NCBI GenBank assembly: GCA_020638295.1 | Contig: JACKIU010000002.1 | Location: 62,001 to 126,000, forward strand | Direction of reading: 5' to 3' | DNA from: Rhodospirillales bacterium | Lineage (GTDB): Bacteria; Pseudomonadota; Alphaproteobacteria; Micavibrionales; Micavibrionaceae | DNA length: 64,000 nucleotides | Part shown: positions 25,779-34,875 of the stretch, one piece after another | How positions within the stretch are numbered: the stretch's first letter is position 1 | Layout: every line of letters starts with the position of its first letter | Program-made: the position numbers and the translations under genes | The notes under the pieces: model-generated | The model's input: only the letters and a program-made list of their open reading frames with translations | Told to the model about the DNA's origin: nothing | Databases searched by the model: none

Positions 25779-26554
25779 CTCTTCATTTCCTGATAAATCG
25801 CCAGCAGTCCCTTCAGGGTCAAATCCTGATCCACCATATCAATCACGCCCGTATCCTTGAAAAGCTCTGCCAGCCCGCCGGTCGCCAGCACAAACGGCTT
25901 CGCCCCGCCGCCAAGCTCTTCGGCGATCTCAGAAACAATCTTCTCAATCACCCCGGCATAGCCCCAATAAATCCCCGAACGCATCGCTTCGACCGTAGAC
26001 TTTCCGATCGCCTGAGCGGGTTTACGCACCTCGATTTTCGGCAATTTCGAAGCCGCGCTATGCAGCGCATTCATCGATAGATCAATCCCCGGCGCAATCG
26101 CACCGCCCGCATAAGCCCCTGCAGGCATAATCACATCAAACGTCGTTGCCGTGCCAAAATCGACGACAATCGCCCCAGCATCTTTATAGCGCGGATAAAA
26201 CAATTTTACCGCCAGCGCATTGACCAACCGGTCCGCCCCGACATCTTCCGGGCGATCCATATCAATCTCCATCGGCACATGATCCTTGGTGATGTTTAAC
26301 GGATCACACCTCAAATGCTTTTCGCAAAAATACTGCAAGTGCAACTGTGTTTCAGGCACCACAGAGCTGATTACAACATCATCGATATCGTCAAAAGTCA
26401 AACCGGCCAGTCCAAAGACCTGATGCAAAAACACTGCATATTCGTCACCGCTGCGCGCCGCATGCGTATGCAGCCGCCAATTCCCGCGCACCTGTTCGCC
26501 GTCGAAAACGGCAAAAACGATATTGGTATTCCCGACGTCAATCGCCAGCAGCAT
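25775..26554 (-). CDS. coaX: type III pantothenate kinase
   Basis: CoaX (259 aa), the acetyl-CoA-insensitive pantothenate kinase of coenzyme A synthesis, using the ASKHA fold. Signatures: MLLAIDVGNTNIVFAVFDG at residues 1-19, EDVGADRLVNALAV at about 97-110 and VVDFGTATTFDVI at about 124-136. Length is standard. It overlaps birA by 17 nt upstream and rnj by 4 nt downstream, so it sits in a tightly packed run. Confidence 0.96.
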   Translation of the reverse strand: MLLAIDVGNTNIVFAVFDGEQVRGNWRLHTHAARSGDEYAVFLHQVFGLAGLTFDDIDDVVISSVVPETQLHLQYFCEKHLRCDPLNITKDHVPMEIDMDRPEDVGADRLVNALAVKLFYPRYKDAGAIVVDFGTATTFDVIMPAGAYAGGAIAPGIDLSMNALHSAASKLPKIEVRKPAQAIGKSTVEAMRSGIYWGYAGVIEKIVSEIAEELGGGAKPFVLATGGLAELFKDTGVIDMVDQDLTLKGLLAIYQEMKR

Positions 26555-27224
26555 AATCCTGATCCTTTATAAACACATCCCCCGCCGATATGGTTTTTAG
26601 CCGGTTTTGCCCGTCCCGTACAATCAAATTTCCGAGATTATCAATTGTTTCAAAGTCCCCGACATTGAGTGCCGTTCCCTTCGAATATGTCCGCCCCAAC
26701 CATTCATCACGAATATTGGTAAACCCATCCTGACGAAACGCCGCATAAAATTTGGAAATATTATCCAAAAGGCCATCGCGAAACCCGTCGCGATCAACAT
26801 GCAGCGCAGCCGCCATTTTCGGCGCCGAGGCCGTATTGACGCCAATCCCAACCACCAGCCACTCCAGCCACGCCCCTTTCAGCCCGCTATCCATCAAAAT
26901 CCCGGCACATTTCCGTCCGTCAATCAGCACGTCATTCGGCCACTTGACTCGCGCGGCCTCACCAACCGTCTGTGCCACCGCCACCCCCGTCAAAATCGAA
27001 AGCTGCCCAACGCTACTGACAGGACAACCGGGGCGTAAAATAAACGATAAAGCGAGATTCCCCGGCGCGCTGATCCACGCTCGCCCATGCCGACCTTTCC
27101 CGCCGCTCTGCGAGAAAGTCTGCACAACCGTACCTTCCGGACCGCCACCCACGGCCAGCTCTTTACACAGATCCTGCGTGGAAGCCAACTCTGGGAAAAG
27201 CTGAATATCCCAGTCGATAGACAA
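26538..27224 (-). CDS. birA: biotin--[acetyl-CoA-carboxylase] ligase
   Basis: Biotin protein ligase without the DNA-binding domain (228 aa, the short type). It attaches biotin to the BCCP subunit of acetyl-CoA carboxylase. The ATP/biotin loop GGKGRHGRAWISAPG is at about residues 40-54, and KWPNDVLIDGRKCAGIL follows at about 95-111. The start is TTG at 27224; the frame is closed by the nuoN stop just 7 bases upstream, and the needed N-terminal PELASTQDL leaves no room for a later start. Confidence 0.93.
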   Translation of the reverse strand: MSIDWDIQLFPELASTQDLCKELAVGGGPEGTVVQTFSQSGGKGRHGRAWISAPGNLALSFILRPGCPVSSVGQLSILTGVAVAQTVGEAARVKWPNDVLIDGRKCAGILMDSGLKGAWLEWLVVGIGVNTASAPKMAAALHVDRDGFRDGLLDNISKFYAAFRQDGFTNIRDEWLGRTYSKGTALNVGDFETIDNLGNLIVRDGQNRLKTISAGDVFIKDQDYAAGD

Positions 27225-27230
27225 AGCGCT

Positions 27231-28673
27231 CTATCCCGCAAACAAGACAGACGCCGCATTCATCGAACTGGCGACAAAGACACTCGGCTTAATCGCAAAA
27301 CCAAGCACGAACAGAATGGAGACAAACAGCACCATACGGCGCGCAAACGGCTGCGGCCCGTCAAACGCATCCACCGGTTCATCAAAGAACATCACCTTAA
27401 TCACCCGCAGGTAATAATAGGCTGCCACGACAGAGGTCAAAACGCCGAGCGTCGCCAAAACATAATATTCTTGCGCCACCGCCGCATTAAACACCGCGAG
27501 CTTCCCAAAAAAACCGGCGGCTGGTGGAATCCCGCTCATCGAAAACATCAAAATCGCCATCGCATAGGCCAAGCCCGGCGCATGATGGGACAACCCGGCC
27601 AGATCGCTAATCTTATAAACGGCCAGTCCCTGGCGCCGCATACACATGACAACCGCGAATACTCCGGCGGTCATAATCATGTAAATAAACAGATACAGCA
27701 CAACCGAACCGGCCCCCACAGCCGTTCCAGCAACAACGCCAATCAGCGCATAGCCCATATTTCCGATCGAACTGTAGGCCAGCAGACGCTTGATATTATC
27801 CTGCGCAATCCCCGCAAACGCGCCCAGAAACATCGACATGAGCGACAGGAAGTAAATGATCTGCACCCATTGATCCTGCGCCGCCATAAACGGCTCAAAC
27901 AACAAACGCATGAGCAATCCCATCGCCGCAACCTTCGGCACAATCGCAAACAGCGCCGTCACAGCCGTCGGCGCTCCCTGATACACATCCGGTGTCCACA
28001 TATGGAACGGCACCGCAGAAACTTTAAACGCCAACCCGGCCAGCATAAACACCAACCCAAAGGTCACGCCAAACGGTATGCGATCAAGCCCACCCAAAGT
28101 CTTTCCAATCACCTCGAAATCCACCGAGCCGGTAAAACCGTAAATCAGAGACATCCCGAACAGCAGCATCCCGGAAGACAACGCCCCGAGAAGAAAATAT
28201 TTAATCCCGGCTTCGGATGAACGCATCGAATTTCGATGAAACGCCGCCAACACATACAAGGCCAAAGATTGAAGCTCCAGCCCCATATACAACGCCAGCA
28301 GGTTATTGGCCGACACCATCATCATCATCCCGACCCCGGCCAGCAAAACCAGAATCGGAAACTCAAACCGCTCAATGCCCTCCTGCAACAGATAGCGCAC
28401 CGACAAGGCCAAAGACGCAATCAAACCGATAATAATCAGCAGCTTCATAAAACCGGCAAACTTGTCCATGATGAACATGCCATTCAAAACACTGCGCGTA
28501 TCCCAGCCGACCGACAGCAGGATCAACCCGCTGACCGCCAATCCGGCCGCACTCGCCCAGCACAACACGCGCGTAGAAACATTGCCCTGTGTCACACCGA
28601 CAATCAACAGCCCCATACCGATCAGGCTCAGGAAAATTTCCGGCAATACGGGGATCAGGTTAAAATCAATCAT
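27231..28673 (-). CDS. nuoN: NADH-quinone oxidoreductase subunit N
   Basis: Antiporter-like proton-channel subunit of complex I (480 aa) with about 14 transmembrane helices. The proton-channel core is visible: glutamate in YMGLELQSLALYV (about residues 125-137) and lysines in the VSAVPFHMWTPDVYQGAP (about 218-235) and KRLLAYSSIGNMGY regions. It is the last nuo gene; ATGA overlap with nuoM. The downstream order birA-coaX-rnj is the usual alphaproteobacterial one. Confidence 0.97.
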   Translation of the reverse strand: MIDFNLIPVLPEIFLSLIGMGLLIVGVTQGNVSTRVLCWASAAGLAVSGLILLSVGWDTRSVLNGMFIMDKFAGFMKLLIIIGLIASLALSVRYLLQEGIERFEFPILVLLAGVGMMMMVSANNLLALYMGLELQSLALYVLAAFHRNSMRSSEAGIKYFLLGALSSGMLLFGMSLIYGFTGSVDFEVIGKTLGGLDRIPFGVTFGLVFMLAGLAFKVSAVPFHMWTPDVYQGAPTAVTALFAIVPKVAAMGLLMRLLFEPFMAAQDQWVQIIYFLSLMSMFLGAFAGIAQDNIKRLLAYSSIGNMGYALIGVVAGTAVGAGSVVLYLFIYMIMTAGVFAVVMCMRRQGLAVYKISDLAGLSHHAPGLAYAMAILMFSMSGIPPAAGFFGKLAVFNAAVAQEYYVLATLGVLTSVVAAYYYLRVIKVMFFDEPVDAFDGPQPFARRMVLFVSILFVLGFAIKPSVFVASSMNAASVLFAG

Positions 28674-30208
28674 TGAGCTTCTCCCGCCGTATCAAAGGCC
28701 GACTGGGCAGCCTCTCTGGCCGCAACCTCCAGCTTCGCATTATAATCCGTAATCAACTGATCAACCGAAGGCCCGATCTTGTCTGTCACCGTGGCAGGAA
28801 ACACACCCAGCCACAACACCAGCACAATTAACGGCACCAGCAGCCATAACTCACGCATATTCAAATCCGGCATCGCCAGCGCATCGTCATTGACCCGCGG
28901 CCCAAACACCACCCGGCGATACAGAATCAGCATATAGGCCGCACCCAGTACGACCCCTGTCGCCGCCAATGCCGCAACCAGAGTACTGACCTGAAAAGCG
29001 CCGAGCAACACCAGAAACTCACCGACAAAACCCGATGTCCCCGGCAAACCGACCGAGCCCAACATCAAAATCATAAATACGGTCGCATATTTCGGCATAT
29101 TTTTCACAATCCCGCCATAACGCTTAATTTCGCGCGTATGCAAGCGGTCATACACCACCCCGACACACAGGAACAACGCCCCGGAAATCAAACCGTGCGA
29201 AAGCATCTGGAAAATCCCACCTTCAACCCCTTGCGTCGTCGCCGTAAAAATCCCGATCGTTACAAAACCCATATGCGCCACCGAAGAGTACGCAATCAGC
29301 TTCTTCATATCTTCCTGCACCAATGCAATCAGCGAGGTATAGATAATAGCGATGATGCTGAGCACATACACCAGATCGCCAAAGTACGCGCTGGCTTCGG
29401 GGAACATCGGCAGGGAAAAACGCAAGAACCCGTACCCGCCCATTTTCAGCAAAACCCCGGCCAGTATTACTGACCCCGCCGTCGGTGCCTCAACGTGCGC
29501 ATCCGGCAACCACGTATGCACCGGCCACATCGGCATCTTGACCGCAAAAGAGGCAAAGAATGCCAGCCACAACCAATATTGCAAATGGCTGGCAACCGGG
29601 CTCGCCATTAAGGTCGGAATATCCGTCGTACCCGTCTGGTTATACAAAACCAGCAAGCCGACCAGCATCAAAACCGAGCCAAGCAGCGTATACAGAAAAA
29701 ACTTATACGCTGAATATACCCGGCGCGGACCGCCCCATACCCCGATAATCAGGAACATCGGAATCAGCACACCTTCGAAGAACACATAAAACAGAACGGA
29801 ATCGAGCGCGATAAACGTCCCGATCATAAAGCTTTCCAGCAGCAGGAACGCAACCATAAATTCTCTCACGCGGGTCTGGATCGCCTCCCACGCCGAAAGA
29901 ATACAAACCGGCGTTAAAAAAGTCGAAAGCAGCACAAAAAATACCGAAATCCCATCAACGCCGACATGGTAGTGAATCCCCAACGGCTTCAGCCAATGGC
30001 TCTGCTCAACAAACTGAAAATCCGCACTCGTCCCGTCAAAACGCGTGTACATGAATAAAGAAAACGCAAATGTGAACAACGAGGTATACAGAGCCATATG
30101 CCGGGCATTCTGCTTCACAGTTTCCTCATCGCCGCGGATCATCAAAATGATCAGCACCCCGGCCACCGGCAGGAACGTCATCAATGATAGCAAAGGAAAA
30201 TCAACCAT
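28670..30208 (-). CDS. nuoM: NADH-quinone oxidoreductase subunit M
   Basis: Antiporter-like complex I subunit (512 aa). Signatures: DGISVFFVLLSTFLTP near residue 85, FYVFFEGVLIPMFLIIGVWGG (channel glutamate, about residues 134-154), PMWPVHTWLPDAHVEAPTAGS (about 215-235) and KKLIAYSSVAHMGFV. Length typical. It lies between nuoL (3-base gap) and nuoN (4-base overlap). Confidence 0.97.
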   Translation of the reverse strand: MVDFPLLSLMTFLPVAGVLIILMIRGDEETVKQNARHMALYTSLFTFAFSLFMYTRFDGTSADFQFVEQSHWLKPLGIHYHVGVDGISVFFVLLSTFLTPVCILSAWEAIQTRVREFMVAFLLLESFMIGTFIALDSVLFYVFFEGVLIPMFLIIGVWGGPRRVYSAYKFFLYTLLGSVLMLVGLLVLYNQTGTTDIPTLMASPVASHLQYWLWLAFFASFAVKMPMWPVHTWLPDAHVEAPTAGSVILAGVLLKMGGYGFLRFSLPMFPEASAYFGDLVYVLSIIAIIYTSLIALVQEDMKKLIAYSSVAHMGFVTIGIFTATTQGVEGGIFQMLSHGLISGALFLCVGVVYDRLHTREIKRYGGIVKNMPKYATVFMILMLGSVGLPGTSGFVGEFLVLLGAFQVSTLVAALAATGVVLGAAYMLILYRRVVFGPRVNDDALAMPDLNMRELWLLVPLIVLVLWLGVFPATVTDKIGPSVDQLITDYNAKLEVAAREAAQSAFDTAGEAQ

Positions 30209-30211
30209 AAT

Positions 30212-32272
30212 CTAATATCCCTGCCCGATCTTAAACACAAACCACGACACGATAGCGATTACCGCGATCATCATCACAAAGGCATACTGAAACACATAAC
30301 CGCTCTGGAACCGGCTCAAAACGCCCGCCAGTTTTTTCACCGCCTTGGCGCTGCCGTCCGGCCCCAAACGGTCTATCGTATTCTGATCCCCGGCATACCA
30401 AAAGACCTGCCCCAGCTTGAACGCCGGTTTCACGAACAGCGCCTGATAAATCTCATCAAAAAACCATTTGTTAAAGAACAAGGCATAAGGCGCGGCAAAA
30501 ATCGTTTTAATTTTTTCAGGAATACCCGGACGCGCCAGATACGCCAGATACGCAAAACCGATTCCAAGCAGCCCCATAACCAGAGGCAAGAACTTCACCC
30601 ATTCCGGCACATGGTGTGCAGCCTCCAACGTATCGTTCTGATGCCGGACCTCAATCGCCCCGTTCCAGAATTTCTCACGCCCCATACCGTGCGCAATCTC
30701 TTCCTCATCCTCCAGCACAATCCCTTCGACATCATGCTCGACTTCGACGTCAATTTCATGATGGGCAATTTCGACCTCGGCAATTTCCGGATGTTTTACG
30801 CCACCGCCCACAAACGGCTCGTAAAACACCATCCCGGCCAGTAAGGCCCCCGTTGCCAGAATCACCAACGGCCCCAGCATCACCGCCGGACTTTCATGCA
30901 CGTGGCTCATCACCTTTTCACTCGCCCGCGGCTTACCGTGGAACGTCATAATCAACAAGCGCCAAGTATAAAACGCCGTCATAAACGCCGCTGCAATCCC
31001 CAGCCAGAAAGCAATATGCCCAAACCATGTTTGATCGGCCCAGGCCGCCTCCAGCACAATATCCTTGGAATAAAATCCGGCAAACGGCGGAATACCGGCC
31101 AACGCCAAAGAACCGATCCACATCAGCCCGTATGTCATTGGAATCTCTTTCCAGATGCCGCCCATCTTGCGCATATCCTGTTCATCGCTCATCGCATGAA
31201 TGACCGAACCGGCACCAAGGAACAACAAAGCCTTAAAGAACGCATGCGTCACCAGATGGAACATCGCCGCGCCATAGGCCGACACACCAAGCGCAAAAAA
31301 CATATACCCTAATTGCGACATCGTGGAATACGCAATGACCCGCTTGATATCAAATTGCGTCAAACCGATCGTTGCCGCAACAAAGGCCGTCGCGCCGCCG
31401 ACCAACGTCACCACCATCAGTGCATCCGGCGCATATTCGTACAAAGGCGACATCCGCGCCACCAAAAACACCCCGGCCGTCACCATTGTCGCCGCATGAA
31501 TAAGAGCCGAAACCGGTGTCGGCCCCTCCATCGCATCGGGCAACCATGTATGCAAGCCGAGCTGCGCCGATTTCCCGATCGCCCCGACAAATAGCAACAA
31601 ACCAATCAGCGTCAACGCATGATATTCTTGCCCGATAAAGGTGAAATACGTTCCGGCCATTTCCGGCACGGCCTCAAAAATCGCATCAAACTGCAACGTG
31701 CCGAACACCACAAAAATCGCCATCATCGCCAGCGCCAGACCGAAATCGCCAACCCGGTTCACGACAAAAGCTTTCACCGCCGCCGCATTCGCGCTCGGCT
31801 TGTGATTCCAAAACCCGATCAGCAGATAAGAAGCCAAACCAACCCCTTCCCAGCCAAAGAACAACTGCAACAAATTATCCGCGCTCACCAGCATCAACAT
31901 CGCAAAGGTAAACAGCGACAAATAAGACATAAACCGACCCTTGCACGGATCATGGCCCATATAGCCGACCGAATACACATGCACACAGGCCGATACGATA
32001 TTGATGACGCACATCATCACCACAGACAGCGAATCGATCCGCAGCGCCCATGACACGTTAAAATCGCCCGAAGACACCCAACGCGACAATTCGGTGGTAT
32101 AGCTGTTCCCGCCGATCGCCACATCAAAGAACAAGCTGATCGAGGCAAACGCCGCAACAATCAACGCGCTGCACGTTATAAACTGCGCCCCGCGATCACC
32201 AATCTTCTTACCGAACAGGAAAGCAATGACAAACGCCAATAATGGAAGAAAGACAGCCAGAAGTTCCATCAT
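30212..32272 (-). CDS. nuoL: NADH-quinone oxidoreductase subunit L with extended acidic/His loop
   Basis: Largest antiporter-like subunit of complex I (686 aa; about 610-660 is common), including the long lateral helix at the C-terminus. Core motifs: FFGWEGVGLASYLLIGFW, SAQLGLHTWLPDAMEGPTPVSAL and KRVIAYSTMSQLGYMF. Between about residues 490 and 550 lies an insert rich in Glu, Asp and His (EVEIAHHEIDVEVEHDVEG and LEDEEEIAHG) before the usual AAHHVPEWVKFLP. ATG start; the stop of the small gene upstream overlaps as ATGA. Confidence 0.97.
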   Translation of the reverse strand: MMELLAVFLPLLAFVIAFLFGKKIGDRGAQFITCSALIVAAFASISLFFDVAIGGNSYTTELSRWVSSGDFNVSWALRIDSLSVVMMCVINIVSACVHVYSVGYMGHDPCKGRFMSYLSLFTFAMLMLVSADNLLQLFFGWEGVGLASYLLIGFWNHKPSANAAAVKAFVVNRVGDFGLALAMMAIFVVFGTLQFDAIFEAVPEMAGTYFTFIGQEYHALTLIGLLLFVGAIGKSAQLGLHTWLPDAMEGPTPVSALIHAATMVTAGVFLVARMSPLYEYAPDALMVVTLVGGATAFVAATIGLTQFDIKRVIAYSTMSQLGYMFFALGVSAYGAAMFHLVTHAFFKALLFLGAGSVIHAMSDEQDMRKMGGIWKEIPMTYGLMWIGSLALAGIPPFAGFYSKDIVLEAAWADQTWFGHIAFWLGIAAAFMTAFYTWRLLIMTFHGKPRASEKVMSHVHESPAVMLGPLVILATGALLAGMVFYEPFVGGGVKHPEIAEVEIAHHEIDVEVEHDVEGIVLEDEEEIAHGMGREKFWNGAIEVRHQNDTLEAAHHVPEWVKFLPLVMGLLGIGFAYLAYLARPGIPEKIKTIFAAPYALFFNKWFFDEIYQALFVKPAFKLGQVFWYAGDQNTIDRLGPDGSAKAVKKLAGVLSRFQSGYVFQYAFVMMIAVIAIVSWFVFKIGQGY

Positions 32273-32481
32273 TCACATTCCCTGCTTCCAAAAAGCTCGA
32301 GAAACGTATTCTGAGGAACACACTCCCGAACATAGTTCTCCCAATGCCCCATTCGTTCAACCGGCGGACAATCGCCAAGTTCCCTCTCGACTAACGAGGC
32401 ATCAAATTGCTCACCTAACTCCCGCAAAAGGTCCAATTTCTTGAGCACGTCAGTATCTATGCCTGCGGTTTTATAAGCCAT
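32269..32481 (-). CDS. small hypothetical protein between nuoK and nuoL
   Basis: 70-aa soluble, acidic protein of no recognised family (MAYKTAGIDTDVLKKLDLLR at the start). No membrane segment. Three cysteines: DCPPVE, ECVPQN and the near-terminal RECE. It starts 2 bases after the nuoK stop and overlaps nuoL by ATGA, so it is co-translated with complex I genes. A real gene is likely from this packing; a role in complex I is only inference. Confidence 0.65.
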   Translation of the reverse strand: MAYKTAGIDTDVLKKLDLLRELGEQFDASLVERELGDCPPVERMGHWENYVRECVPQNTFLELFGSRECE

Positions 32482-32483
32482 AC

Positions 32484-32801
32484 CTACCCCTTCATGCTCG
32501 AAATATCTTCAACCGCGATGGAACCCTTGTTCCGGAAGAACGCCACCAGAATAGCCAGCCCAATCGCCGCCTCGGCCGCCGCCACGGTCAGAATAAACAT
32601 CGTAAAGACCTGACCGGTCAGATCGTTCAAATAAGCAGAAAACGCGACAAAATTGATATTCACCGCCAGCAGCATCAATTCGATCGACATCAAAATCACA
32701 ATCACGTTTTTACGATTCAAAAACATGCCGAACACGCCAATCGTGAACAGCACCGCCGCCAGCGTCAGATAATGTGAAAGGCCAATCTCAAAAAAATCCA
32801 T
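32484..32801 (-). CDS. nuoK: NADH-quinone oxidoreductase subunit K
   Basis: Small three-helix membrane subunit (105 aa) of complex I. The conserved glutamates in IVILMSIELMLLAVNINFVAF (about residues 30-50) and AAAEAAIGLAILVAFFRN (about 67-84) that form part of the proton path are present. The start is the ATG at 32801 (MDFFEIGLSHYL); the open frame upstream overlaps nuoJ and is not used. Confidence 0.96.
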   Translation of the reverse strand: MDFFEIGLSHYLTLAAVLFTIGVFGMFLNRKNVIVILMSIELMLLAVNINFVAFSAYLNDLTGQVFTMFILTVAAAEAAIGLAILVAFFRNKGSIAVEDISSMKG

Positions 32802-32805
32802 CACC

Positions 32806-33420
32806 CTAACTCCCCGTGCCCGGCGTGACTTTGTGAATCTCCAGCACATCGTCCGGGCGGCGTGCATGCTGAGCCGCCACAGATTGCTTCCGCACACCGG
32901 GACGCCCCCGCAGCGTCAGAACAATCGCGCCAATCATCGCCACAAACAGGATCAACCCGGCCAACTGAAACGCCAGAATATAATCGGTATACAAAACCCG
33001 CCCGAGAGCTTCAGAGTTGCTCACCCCTTCAAAACGCAATAACGGCACCGCCAAACTATCTTCAACCCCCGGCGCAAAGGCCCACGCGCCGTAAACCATC
33101 ACCAGCTCCGTCAACAACACCGCTCCGATCAACAAACCGATCGGCACATACTGCATCGCCTCTTTACGCAAATCCGCAAAAGAAACATCAAGCATCATCA
33201 CCACAAACAAGAACAAAACGGCCACCGCCCCGACATAAACGATCACCATCAGCATCCCGACAAATTCCGCCCCCAGCAAAATAAACAGCCCGGCAGAATT
33301 AAAAAACGCCAGAATCAGGAACAGCACGGAATGCACAGGGTTACGCGCCGTAATCACCATCAGGGCGCTTAAGGTCAAAATCACGGCAAAGAGGTAAAAG
33401 GCAAGGGCCTGAACGATCAT
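32806..33420 (-). CDS. nuoJ: NADH-quinone oxidoreductase subunit J
   Basis: Membrane subunit of complex I (204 aa) with five helices. The pi-bulge helix signature AEFVGMLMVIVYVGAVAVLFLFVVMML is at about residues 53-79. I start at the ATG at 33420, giving the usual MIVQALAFYLFA N-terminus. Upstream of it is the longest gene-free stretch of the window, so nuoJ-K-L-M-N may need a promoter of its own. Confidence 0.95.
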   Translation of the reverse strand: MIVQALAFYLFAVILTLSALMVITARNPVHSVLFLILAFFNSAGLFILLGAEFVGMLMVIVYVGAVAVLFLFVVMMLDVSFADLRKEAMQYVPIGLLIGAVLLTELVMVYGAWAFAPGVEDSLAVPLLRFEGVSNSEALGRVLYTDYILAFQLAGLILFVAMIGAIVLTLRGRPGVRKQSVAAQHARRPDDVLEIHKVTPGTGS

Positions 33421-33766
33421 TGAATTTCGTCTCTCGTTTTTGCCCTTTCGTTCTAGTCTGTTACGCCAAAGCGCGCAAGGCCCTAAGGCCAAAAAATCCT
33501 CTAGATTCTCATGTTAAATTGCTCATCACTCGTCAATTTATCGTCATCCCGGCGAAAACCGGGATCTGGTTGTTTTAAAACACCGGGATTCCGGCCAGCG
33601 CCGTAATGACACCCCTGTAAAAAGGCAGGCTTTTTTCAAAATTGACGGGTGGTAAGGTTAAATTGGGGGATTGATTTTTTCCCTTGATCAGGCATCATAA
33701 AAACAATAACGCGTTGTTTTCTCACCCATTTATCAAAGACATCACAAACAAGAAACACCAAGGACC
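33421..33766. other. gene-free stretch between nuoJ and pagL
   Basis: 346 bases between the divergent starts of nuoJ (minus) and pagL (plus). It holds the palindromic element at 33543-33610, and must contain the regulatory sequences for pagL. I see no promoter match good enough to call, and no RNA gene. Confidence 0.7.
33543..33610. repeat. intergenic palindromic element (CCGGGAT type)
   Basis: Ends GTCAT and ATGAC, with inner stems CCCGGCGAAAACCGGG and CCGGGATTCCGG. Same type as the two copies in the 5' part of purSL (40908-40977 and 41075-41145). Confidence 0.85.
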
Positions 33767-34267
33767 ATGAAAAACGCCCTCACCCTGCTCTTGAGCGCCG
33801 GATTGCTAGGCATCAGCACCCCTGCAACCGCGCAAGACACAGTCCCCGCATACTGGCTGAATTTCGCCATTGGTTACTATGATGTGTTCGATGAACAAGA
33901 CGGCATCGACTTCCGCGCCGAAATCCGCCCCAACAGTGTCGTTTTTATCGACAACCTCAAACCCTGGGCAGGGCTGGAGATCACATCGCACGGCTCAATC
34001 TGGGCCGGTGGCGGCCTGCTGTATGATTGGGAATTCAAACCGGACTGGCACTTTACACCGGGCCTCGGCGTCGGCCTGTATAGCGCTGGCGGCAGCGATA
34101 AAGACCTCGACTACCCAATCGAATTCCGTAGCCAGCTTGAAATTGCTTACGAATTTGAAAGCGACCATCGCATCGGCGTTTCGCTCAGCCACATGTCCAA
34201 TGCGGGGATCGGCGACCATAATCCCGGCACCGAAGTCATCAGCCTGAACTGGTCGTATCCGTTCTGA
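33767..34267 (+). CDS. pagL: PagL-like lipid A 3-O-deacylase (acyloxyacyl hydrolase family)
   Basis: Outer-membrane beta-barrel (166 aa) of the PagL family, which removes the 3-O-linked acyl chain of lipid A at the cell surface. A signal peptide with cleavage after TPATA precedes the mature part. The C-terminal active-site motif HMSNAG (His142, Ser144) and the third member Glu156 (GTEVISL) match the known His-Ser-Glu triad; the chain ends in phenylalanine (NWSYPF), as barrel proteins do. It is on the plus strand, opposite to the nuo genes on both sides, and followed directly by a palindromic element. Confidence 0.8.
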   Translation: MKNALTLLLSAGLLGISTPATAQDTVPAYWLNFAIGYYDVFDEQDGIDFRAEIRPNSVVFIDNLKPWAGLEITSHGSIWAGGGLLYDWEFKPDWHFTPGLGVGLYSAGGSDKDLDYPIEFRSQLEIAYEFESDHRIGVSLSHMSNAGIGDHNPGTEVISLNWSYPF

Positions 34268-34275
34268 TGCCACAT

Positions 34276-34364
34276 GTCATCCCGAGCGAAGTCGAGGGAT
34301 CTTTGTACTCCTGAGAATAAAAAGATTCCTCCACTCCGGACATACGTCCTCCGGTCGGAATGAC
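34276..34364. repeat. palindromic element downstream of pagL
   Basis: Begins GTCATCCCGAGCGAAG and ends in GGTCGGAATGAC. The inner part carries GGGATCTTT and AAAGATTCC. It starts 9 bases after the pagL stop and lies between pagL and the convergent nuoI, so it may also end transcripts. Same type as 52551-52654 and 43532-43632. Confidence 0.85.
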
Positions 34365-34375
34365 AAAAATGGGAA

Positions 34376-34858
34376 TCATCTGTAAGGAGCGTCTGCGGCT
34401 ATATTCGCAGCCAGCTGCGCTTCCCAGCGGTCGCCATTCGCCAACAGCTTGTCCTTGTTATAAAACAACTCTTCACGCGTCTCGGTCGCATATTCGAAAT
34501 TCGGCCCCTCAACAATGGCATCCACCGGGCACGCCTCCTGACACAACCCGCAATAAATACATTTGGTCATGTCGATATCGTATTTGGTCGTCCGCCGCGA
34601 TCCGTCCGCGCGCGGCTCCGCCTCAATCGTAATCGCCAAAGCCGGGCAAATCGCCTCGCACAATTTACACGCAATGCAGCGCTCCTCCCCATTCGGATAC
34701 CGGCGCAGCGCGTGCTCACCGCGAAAACGCGGTGAAATCGGCCCCTTTTCATACGGATAGTTGATCGTCACCCGCGGCACAAAAAACATATATTTCAGAG
34801 TCAGTAAAAACCCCTTCACAATTTCCGTCAGCAAAAATGAGCGCGCAAATCCGTCCAT
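34376..34858 (-). CDS. nuoI: NADH-quinone oxidoreductase subunit I
   Basis: Peripheral arm subunit (160 aa) holding two [4Fe-4S] clusters. Both ligand sets are intact: CIACKLCEAICP at about residues 61-72 and CIYCGLCQEACPVDAI at about 100-115. The N-terminal amphipathic segment MDGFARSFLLTEIVKG is normal for the family. The first ten residues are almost repeated at the start of the gene just upstream (34876-35391). Confidence 0.97.
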   Translation of the reverse strand: MDGFARSFLLTEIVKGFLLTLKYMFFVPRVTINYPYEKGPISPRFRGEHALRRYPNGEERCIACKLCEAICPALAITIEAEPRADGSRRTTKYDIDMTKCIYCGLCQEACPVDAIVEGPNFEYATETREELFYNKDKLLANGDRWEAQLAANIAADAPYR

Positions 34859-34875
34859 ACTACAACACTACCCTT

